A stretch of DNA of 48,061 nucleotides from positions 1-48,061 of the forward strand of contig NZ_JAAVTO010000013.1 of the NCBI RefSeq assembly GCF_013185065.1. The letters run 5' to 3'. Positions within the stretch are counted from its first letter, which is position 1. Each line of letters opens with the position of its first letter. The stretch is from Adlercreutzia sp. ZJ473 (GTDB lineage: Bacteria; Actinomycetota; Coriobacteriia; Coriobacteriales; Eggerthellaceae). The notes beneath the pieces are model-generated. The model was not told the DNA's origin, did not search any database, and worked only from the letters and a program-made list of their open reading frames with translations. A program made the position numbers and the translations under genes. Positions 41,967-48,061 of the stretch are shown here, one piece after another.

Positions 41967-44900
41967 ATGTCGCCTAGTAAATCTTGCGTCAGCTTGCCGG
42001 CAAGAGTGCTTTCGGTGCTTCTGTCTATAACGATGGTCGTTTCTCTTGCCCCAATTGTTCCAGCGTACGCAAAGGAAGCTGATGCTGCGGGCGAAGCGCC
42101 CCAGTCGGCATCTGCGGTCACCGTCCAGGAAGATCCCATTGAGATCGAGACCGTTATCCAGAGTGAAGCTAGCAAGGCATCAGGCGACGGTGCTCTCGTG
42201 TTGGGAGCTGCCGAGCCGGCAGATATGGAGACCGCTGAGGTCTCCTTTAAGGTGACGTGGGACGACGGCGACAATGCTAGCGGAGCGCGACCCGACTCCG
42301 TCACGCTGCATTTGTTCGCGGACGGTGAGGATACGGCGAAAACCGCCGTGCTTGACGGAAAAAAAGACGAAGCTAAGGGCGAATCTTGGGAAAAGGATCC
42401 CTGGGTTGCAAGCTTTGAAAACCTTCCGAAATATGCTGAGGGCAGCTCCTCTGAAGTTGAGTACGTAGTTAAGGAAGATGTCGACCTGCTGTCTGGGTTT
42501 GGCTACCAGGTGAAGTACGAGGACTCCGACTCCGACCAGTCGGGCGACGGCGCACCAAGCGGTGGCGCGGTCATCAATACGCTAGAGGTGCGGGAGAGTG
42601 AGTCGACCGAGGCGGCAAGCACGGATGTGGCGGCGGGTAGCGAAGGACGGGGGGCCGCTGAAGAGGATCGAGATGGAGAAAGCTCGGAGATTTCGGTCGA
42701 AAACGACTTAGGTGCTGCGGAGCTATCCTTGGCTGGTGAAGCTGTTGAAAACGGCGATGCGGACAAAGACGGCGGCAATGGTTCATCGCAAGAAGCGGTC
42801 AAAATCAATCAATCATCCATTGACTCCGAGTCGACAGTGCCAAGTGACGCGGAGAACGCAGGCGCGACGGTGGATGACGAAGAACAGCGGGAAGCTGAAG
42901 AGGGCGAAGATAGAGAAGCCTCAGAGGATCCTGCTGAAGACAGCTTAGATGTGACGGAGACTTATTCGGCCGATGAGCCCGTGGAGGTCAATACCGTGGA
43001 CAGCGAAGGCAGCGCTGATTCGGGTGCAGCGCAAACAGCAACTGAGATCGAGCAGTCGCCTGCTGATCCCGAGTTGGCAGCGGCGAGCGAGGTTGAGTCA
43101 GACGCAGAAGCTGTTGCTGAGAGCGAGAGAGACCGTTCAGCTCAGCTGCTGCAGGCTCGAACGCTTGCGGTTCAGGCAAATACGTCCGAGCTGAACTACA
43201 CGGTTGAATCAGACGGTAGCGTAACGATTACGGGATTAGCAGACGAAAGTCTAACCGCGCTGGTCATACCTGCATCCATCGATGGACATGGCGTTGCCAA
43301 GATCGACTCGTCGGCCTTCGAGGGCTGCGGATCCCTCGTATCGGTTGAGCTGCCGGATTCGCTGAAGACCATCGGCTCCTGGGCCTTCCAGGGTTGCGCG
43401 CTCACCTCGATCGACCTGCCGGACTCGCTCGAGTCCGTCGGCTCCTGGGCCTTCGAGGACTGCGTGAGGCTCGAGTCCGTGACGCTGCCGGACAACGCCC
43501 AGTGGGGCTGCACCCTCGAGGGCAACGTGTTCAGCGGGTGCGAGCGGCTCGCGAGCGTGACCGTGCCCGCCTCGATCAAGACAGACGGGTGCCCGTTCAA
43601 CTCCTCCGGGCTCACCTCGGCGACGCTCGCCCCGGGCATGAGGGAGGTCCCGTCCGGCCTCTTCAGCGGGTGCGCCTCCCTCGCGTCCGTGACGCTGCCG
43701 GACGCGCCCACCAGGATCGGCTCGTCGGCCTTCGCGTACTGCGCGCTCACCTCGATCGACCTGCCGGATTCGCTGAAGACCATCGGCTCCTGGGCCTTCC
43801 AGGGTTGCGCGCTCACCTCGATCGACCTGCCGGACTCGCTCGAGTCCGTCGGCTCCTGGGCCTTCGAGGACTGCGTGAGGCTCGAGTCCGTGACGCTGCC
43901 GGACAACGCCCAGTGGGGCTGCACCCTCGAGGGCAACGTGTTCAGCGGGTGCGAGCGGCTCGCGAGCGTGACCGTGCCCGCCTCGATCAAGACAGACGGG
44001 TGCCCGTTCAACTCCTCCGGGCTCACCTCGGCGACGCTCGCCCCGGGCATGAGGGAGGTCCCGTCCGACCTCTTCAGCGGGTGCGCCTCCCTCGCGTCCG
44101 TGACGCTGCCGGATTCAGTTACCGTGCTCGGAAGCTCAGCTTTTGCGCAGTGCGAATCGCTCAAGAACCTTGTGCTGCCTGCTTCGGTGTCGACGATAGG
44201 CGACTGGTGTTTCGAGAGCACGTTCTCGCTGACCCGCCTGACGATGTCGAGCTCGGTCCAGAACATTGGGTCGAATGCGTTCTCAAACAGCGCGGTTACC
44301 TTGTATTGCGGCGCCGACACCTATGCCGTCGTATACGCCATCGAAAACGGCATACCTTTCGTGATCACTTCGAGCTCGTCAGACGGCGAGTCTCTGGCAT
44401 TGGATCGGAGTAGCTCGAGATATGTCGCCAACTTGGACGCGATTTCAACGAATGGCTATGTAAGCGTTTCCGCCAAATACGGCATCAAAGACTCTTGGAA
44501 GAGATCAGTATCGCCGAGTTGCGTGACGATTTGTCTTCCGAAGGGCGTTGACCTCGACGAAGATTCCCTAACTTTGGACGGTCGCAGCGTTACTGACTAT
44601 TCGCTCGGCTACGACGAACGAATGCTCCAGGTGCCTGTCAGCAAGGCTGCCGGAACAGTCAGGTATCAAGTGCGCGCGACATCGCAAGAGGACTTCACGA
44701 GCTATGCGTATCTTGAGATGCGCAAGGGCGGACAGGATGTGGAAGAGGTTATAGGCGTCATTAACGAGCCCATGAGCGTTCTTACGCTGGACGTGCCCCC
44801 AATCATCTCGAAGAGCTCTTTTGAGGTAGGCGGAATCGCGCCGCCTCAATCGTCCATATCGATTCTTGTGGGTGGAGAGGAAGTGGCGAGCACGTCTTCT

Positions 44901-47417
44901 TCGAAGGCTGGCTCTTGGAGCGCGCCAGTTTCCCTTGCGAGTCCGCAGAACTATCGGACATACGAGGTCAAAGCGGTCTGCTACGCAGATTCAGGCGAGC
45001 TTGAGCAAACGGCAAAGACCACTTACGAGCAAGATGCCGCCGAGATGAACAAGTTCACTGTCTCGTACAGCGAGAACGGCAAGGCGACAACCTGCGATCT
45101 CCTGAACAGCGAGGCCAAGCCGCTCATCTACTATGCTCCTTCGCAGGAGTTCACGTTTGAGGTCGGATATACCCACCCTGAGCAGATAGACGCACTCTAC
45201 GTGACGAGTACGCGCAATGGTGAAAAGAAGTACATGCAGGCGACCTACGATCCGAGCAAGGATGCGTTCGTGGCGTCGGGATTCTTTGATCCGGATGACC
45301 ACGACTATGTTCCAGGGACCTTGAGCGTTGAATACACGAAGTCCAGGGCCGAGGCATTTGCGACAGAGGACTTTGACTGGTCCGCCTACTCTGACTATCT
45401 CCCCGCGGAAACCTTCTCGGCGGTTAAGAACGCCGACGGCCAATACGAAGCGATGATCGATCTTGCTGAGGCGTATCCGGACCTCATCAAGGAATCGACC
45501 AAAATCGGCCTCGCCATCTCGGACTGGAAGAACGAGACAGAAGTCTCGTCCACCTTCAAGGACTGGCTGTCCATCGCCGAAACGAACGACACCATTCTTT
45601 CTTACATTGTGCCGGGAAAAGACGGCAAGCGCTATATCTTCGACTTTGACTATACGGACGAAGATCGGTGGCTGATGCTTGTCAAGGACGTTGCGGACAA
45701 CAAGTACCTCGAGATTATCATCAACGACGTGCTTGACCAGACGACGGACGTCAAACTGTGGGAGAAGCTCTCCAATGCTTCAGGCTATCTCTCTACTGCG
45801 GGAACCGTCGCAGGAATCCTGTTGAAGCAGAAGGGCATTGACTCCGACATAGCGGACTTGCGCAAAGAGGTTTACGGTCTCGGGCTGTCGCCAGCCGAGG
45901 AGGCTGCCGCTCTGAAGAAGGTCGATCAGTTGCACAAGGACCGTACGAACTTCATGTTGCTTTCAGCTACCATTCCCCTCTTCATGGCTGCGGCTGGATT
46001 GTCGGGCCCCGCTAGCTTGGTTCTCACGGGGATGCTTGGCGTCATCAACGCGTCGTCCTCGTTCTTCTTGGACATGCGGGTGGGCCAAATCACTGGCGGT
46101 GAGGTTCGTCCCAGCTGGGTCGTTGACCCGAGCGGCTCTGTGTACGACGCCGTCACGAACGAGCCGCTCGACAGTGTTAAGGTAACTGCGTACTGGATTG
46201 AGAGCGACGGGACAAGCGAGTTCTTCAACACCGTTCCTGCCGCGACGGAGTATGGTACATTATGGGATGCAAGTGAGTATGACCAGGAGAATCCGCTGGT
46301 CACGGGCGGAGATGGCAAGTATGCCTGGAATGTTCCCGAGGGATGGTGGCGCGTTAAATATGAGAGGGATGGCTACGGTACCCAATGGAGCGGCTGGATG
46401 ACGGTGCCGCCCATCCGGACTGGTGTTGACGTGCACATGAAGCGGTCTATCTCTCAAGCGACGATTTCGGCTATAGCCAGCCAGTCGTTCACCGGGACCT
46501 CTATAACCCCGAAACCGTCTGTAAAAATCGGTGACACAACCCTAGTCGAGGGCACCGACTACACCGTCTCCTACAAGAACAACACGGCCGTCGGCACGGC
46601 GACGGTCACGATAACCGGCAAGGGCGGCTACTCGGGCAGCAAGAAGGCGAGCTTCAAGATCAACAGGGCCAGCGTGTCCGGCGCGTCGGTGACGGTGGCC
46701 GCGCAGACCTACGCCGGCAAGGCGCTCAAGCCCGCCCCCACGGTCAAGGTGGGGGGCAGGACGCTCAAGAGCGGCACCGACTACACCGTCTCCTACAAGA
46801 ACAACACGGCCGTCGGCACGGCGACGGTCACGATAACCGGCAAGGGCGGCTACTCGGGCAGCAAGAAGGCGAGCTTCAAGATCAACAGGGCCAGCGTGTC
46901 CGGCGCGTCGGTGACGGTGGCCGCGCAGACCTACGCCGGCAAGGCGCTCAAGCCCGCCCCCACGGTCAAGGTGGGGGGCAGGACGCTCAAGAGCGGCACC
47001 GACTACACCGTCTCCTACAAGAACAACGTCAAAGCGGGAACTGCTACGGCTGTGGTTACTGGAAAGGGCAACTTCACTGGCACAAAGAGCGCCACGTTCA
47101 AGATCAGCAAGGCGAAGCAGCCGATGACTGCCAAAGCTGTTAACAAGACGGTCAAATACGCCAACGTGAAGAAGGGTGCGATTGCCTTGTCTAAGACGGT
47201 GACGGTCAAGAGTAACCAGGGGGCGCTCTCGTACAAGAACGTCAGCACGCAGGGGGCCGTAAAGAAGTTTAAGGTGAATGCGAAGAACGGAACAATCACC
47301 GTCCCCAAGGGCACTAAGAAGGGCACCTACAAGGTGAAGATCGAAGTCACAGCAAAGGGTAACACGAATTACGTCTCTGGCAGCAAGACAGTTACGGTGA
47401 CGATTGCGGTCAAGTAG
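41967..47417 (+). CDS. Large secreted, repeat-rich surface protein
   Basis: A 1816-residue exported protein. Signal peptide about 1-36 (ending PAYAKEA). Then: Cna_B-like domain (about 84-200); acidic Ser/Glu/Asp/Ala linker (about 205-405); BspA-type leucine-rich repeats (about 408-795; LPDSLESVGSWAFEDC-like units, with a 137-residue period duplicated); an about 580-residue unassigned region with a hydrophobic double helix (about 1328-1369); a carboxypeptidase-regulatory-like beta domain (about 1381-1491); 74-residue repeats (DYTVSYKNNTAVGTATVTIT core); and a basic C-terminal domain. No LPxTG motif or terminal membrane anchor was seen, so it is released or held non-covalently, perhaps via the repeats. 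AAGGAGG precedes ATG 41967. It is likely an adhesin or host-interaction protein. Confidence 0.85.
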   Translation: MSPSKSCVSLPARVLSVLLSITMVVSLAPIVPAYAKEADAAGEAPQSASAVTVQEDPIEIETVIQSEASKASGDGALVLGAAEPADMETAEVSFKVTWDDGDNASGARPDSVTLHLFADGEDTAKTAVLDGKKDEAKGESWEKDPWVASFENLPKYAEGSSSEVEYVVKEDVDLLSGFGYQVKYEDSDSDQSGDGAPSGGAVINTLEVRESESTEAASTDVAAGSEGRGAAEEDRDGESSEISVENDLGAAELSLAGEAVENGDADKDGGNGSSQEAVKINQSSIDSESTVPSDAENAGATVDDEEQREAEEGEDREASEDPAEDSLDVTETYSADEPVEVNTVDSEGSADSGAAQTATEIEQSPADPELAAASEVESDAEAVAESERDRSAQLLQARTLAVQANTSELNYTVESDGSVTITGLADESLTALVIPASIDGHGVAKIDSSAFEGCGSLVSVELPDSLKTIGSWAFQGCALTSIDLPDSLESVGSWAFEDCVRLESVTLPDNAQWGCTLEGNVFSGCERLASVTVPASIKTDGCPFNSSGLTSATLAPGMREVPSGLFSGCASLASVTLPDAPTRIGSSAFAYCALTSIDLPDSLKTIGSWAFQGCALTSIDLPDSLESVGSWAFEDCVRLESVTLPDNAQWGCTLEGNVFSGCERLASVTVPASIKTDGCPFNSSGLTSATLAPGMREVPSDLFSGCASLASVTLPDSVTVLGSSAFAQCESLKNLVLPASVSTIGDWCFESTFSLTRLTMSSSVQNIGSNAFSNSAVTLYCGADTYAVVYAIENGIPFVITSSSSDGESLALDRSSSRYVANLDAISTNGYVSVSAKYGIKDSWKRSVSPSCVTICLPKGVDLDEDSLTLDGRSVTDYSLGYDERMLQVPVSKAAGTVRYQVRATSQEDFTSYAYLEMRKGGQDVEEVIGVINEPMSVLTLDVPPIISKSSFEVGGIAPPQSSISILVGGEEVASTSSSKAGSWSAPVSLASPQNYRTYEVKAVCYADSGELEQTAKTTYEQDAAEMNKFTVSYSENGKATTCDLLNSEAKPLIYYAPSQEFTFEVGYTHPEQIDALYVTSTRNGEKKYMQATYDPSKDAFVASGFFDPDDHDYVPGTLSVEYTKSRAEAFATEDFDWSAYSDYLPAETFSAVKNADGQYEAMIDLAEAYPDLIKESTKIGLAISDWKNETEVSSTFKDWLSIAETNDTILSYIVPGKDGKRYIFDFDYTDEDRWLMLVKDVADNKYLEIIINDVLDQTTDVKLWEKLSNASGYLSTAGTVAGILLKQKGIDSDIADLRKEVYGLGLSPAEEAAALKKVDQLHKDRTNFMLLSATIPLFMAAAGLSGPASLVLTGMLGVINASSSFFLDMRVGQITGGEVRPSWVVDPSGSVYDAVTNEPLDSVKVTAYWIESDGTSEFFNTVPAATEYGTLWDASEYDQENPLVTGGDGKYAWNVPEGWWRVKYERDGYGTQWSGWMTVPPIRTGVDVHMKRSISQATISAIASQSFTGTSITPKPSVKIGDTTLVEGTDYTVSYKNNTAVGTATVTITGKGGYSGSKKASFKINRASVSGASVTVAAQTYAGKALKPAPTVKVGGRTLKSGTDYTVSYKNNTAVGTATVTITGKGGYSGSKKASFKINRASVSGASVTVAAQTYAGKALKPAPTVKVGGRTLKSGTDYTVSYKNNVKAGTATAVVTGKGNFTGTKSATFKISKAKQPMTAKAVNKTVKYANVKKGAIALSKTVTVKSNQGALSYKNVSTQGAVKKFKVNAKNGTITVPKGTKKGTYKVKIEVTAKGNTNYVSGSKTVTVTIAVK
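43350..44117 (+). repeat. Duplicated GC-rich leucine-rich-repeat block
   Basis: Positions 43350-43706 and 43761-44117 are near-identical direct repeats with a 411-bp offset (137 codons); one visible difference is GGC versus GAC in the PSGLF/PSDLF segment. Both are far richer in GC than the flanking parts of the same gene. Confidence 0.85.
46551..47028 (+). repeat. 222-bp tandem repeats in the surface-protein gene
   Basis: Units start at 46551, 46773 and 46995 (the last partial), each 222 bp or 74 codons; the first two look identical. They encode the DYTVSYKNN...ASVTVAAQTYAGKALKPAP module. The block is GC-rich compared with the sequence before 46540 and after 47030. Confidence 0.9.
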
Positions 47418-47800
47418 CGCAGATTAATGATAAATGCTGCTGTTGGCGCGGATCAGGGTTCTAGACAAAATGTTGGGTAGAAAATCGCAATCAACTCGCC
47501 ATCAGGCAAAACTCTCTGAATTGAACGTATCTTTGGGTTCTAGACAAAATGTTGGGTAGAAAACCGCAATAATCAACTCGCCATCAGGCAAAACTCTCTG
47601 AATTGAACATTTCATTGACAACTAAAACCCCTGTTCAAACCCAAATTCGGGTACAGCGACTTATACCCTCAGCAGGGCAAATTATCGCGGATTCATCTTT
47701 CAGCGCCCTACGGACGCGGATCGACAAAGGGCGTCACCGCCCTCTTGCGCGGCAGCGCGGCGTCGGTCAAGCGCATCGCCTCCGCTTCACGGGTTGTCCG
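47418..47800. other. Intergenic region between the surface-protein gene and a second IS fragment
   Basis: 383 bp. It contains the tandem repeat pair at 47456-47608 and an AT-rich stretch; from about 47700 it becomes GC-rich, with no ORF that I can support until the transposase fragment. Confidence 0.5.
47456..47608. repeat. Two tandem imperfect repeats (71 and 74 bp)
   Basis: Copies at 47456-47526 and 47535-47608 begin GGGTTCTAGACAAAATGTTG and end TCTGAATTGAAC; the second has a 3-bp insertion (AAT). They lie about 190 bp left of the second transposase stop, the same arrangement as at the first ISL3-type element, so they are probably that element's left end in duplicate. Confidence 0.75.
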
Positions 47801-48061
47801 CTAGCCCCTCGGGTCCTCGAGCTTGACGCCGTTGATCCTGACGCCGCGCTCGACGATCCTCATGCAGCCCAGGGACAGCAGGCAGCGCCTGCGCATGCGC
47901 TCGAAGGTCTCGAGCCCGCAGCTCATGCGTCTCGTCACCTTGATGGAGTTGTTGAGTCCCCATATGACCCGGATCCTGTCAAGCGGGCGCAAGGAGAGGC
48001 CCCTCGTCCGTCGGCGAGGGATCTCTCTCCATATGCATCGACCCTGTGGTGCGGATCCCGT
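47801..48061 (-). CDS. C-terminal fragment of a second ISL3-like transposase (cut by the window edge)
   Basis: The minus-strand frame is open from the window edge to the stop at 47801. The segment GLNNSIKVTRRMSCGLETFERMRRRCLLSLG matches the C-terminal part of ISL3 transposases (NNxIK...KR...G...FE..R.R.LL), with the catalytic Glu position replaced by the W-G before LNNSIK. Upstream residues (RCIWREIPRRRTRG) look less transposase-like, so the copy may be frameshifted or decayed. It differs clearly from the intact transposase at 39966-41303. Confidence 0.6.
   Translation of the reverse strand, partial: TGSAPQGRCIWREIPRRRTRGLSLRPLDRIRVIWGLNNSIKVTRRMSCGLETFERMRRRCLLSLGCMRIVERGVRINGVKLEDPRG

Overview
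The window looks like chromosome of a high-GC anaerobic actinobacterium of the class Coriobacteriia, most probably Eggerthellaceae (Eggerthella/Gordonibacter-like). This is inferred from the strongly GC-rich host codon use, paired DMSO-reductase-family molybdoenzymes, a LoaP-type antiterminator ahead of a glycan operon, and large secreted proteins with Coriobacteria-style repeats. No rRNA, tRNA, CRISPR array or prophage was seen.

Left part (1-21156, GC-rich host style): an XpaC/TelA pair; a convergent PhnP-like metallo-hydrolase; then a redox cluster (3853-15747). The cluster encodes a molybdopterin enzyme with a four-cluster ferredoxin subunit and an NrfD membrane subunit, a CCG-domain (HdrB-like) protein with a second molybdopterin enzyme, a TIGR04282/DUF2064 transferase-like protein, a COG1964-type radical SAM protein, a ferredoxin-DUF169 fusion and a GNAT protein. 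Neither molybdoenzyme has a Tat signal. A flavin reductase-like protein and a PadR regulator follow on the minus strand, then glmS, a small gene with type I toxin-antitoxin architecture (19500-19810), acpS, and about 700 bp of operator-like palindromes and a decayed coding remnant.

Middle part (21157-39582): loaP, then a leader with a perfect 34-bp palindrome, then a glycan operon of about 17.5 kb. Its first genes (rmlA, rmlB, a thymidylate kinase, a VioA/DesI-like aminotransferase) are GC-rich and fit supply of a dTDP-4-amino-4,6-dideoxyhexose. From 25740 onward GC content and codon use drop. That part holds an initiating sugar-phosphate transferase, then a seven-gene carboxylic-acid module (2-hydroxyacid dehydrogenase, MmgE/PrpD, TIM-barrel protein, ATP-grasp ligase, citrate-lyase-beta-like aldolase, class I fumarase/tartrate dehydratase beta and alpha). 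A CatB-like acetyltransferase, a sugar-transfer ATP-grasp protein, a GT2 glycosyltransferase, a flippase and a Wzy-like polymerase complete the operon. A plausible reading is that the module makes an unusual hydroxy/dicarboxylic acid that is joined to the amino sugar or polymer.

Right part (39583-48061): an ISL3-family element with tandem 91-bp units at its left side and an accessory ORF translationally coupled to the transposase; a 1816-residue secreted protein (Cna_B-like domain, acidic linker, BspA-type leucine-rich repeats, hydrophobic hairpin, 74-residue C-terminal repeats) whose repeat blocks are much richer in GC than the rest of the gene; and, at the edge, another pair of tandem repeats followed by the C-terminus of a second ISL3-like transposase. 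The strongest candidates for undescribed biology are the type I toxin-antitoxin-like locus, the carboxylic-acid module inside the LoaP glycan operon, and the Tat-less dual molybdoenzyme cluster.
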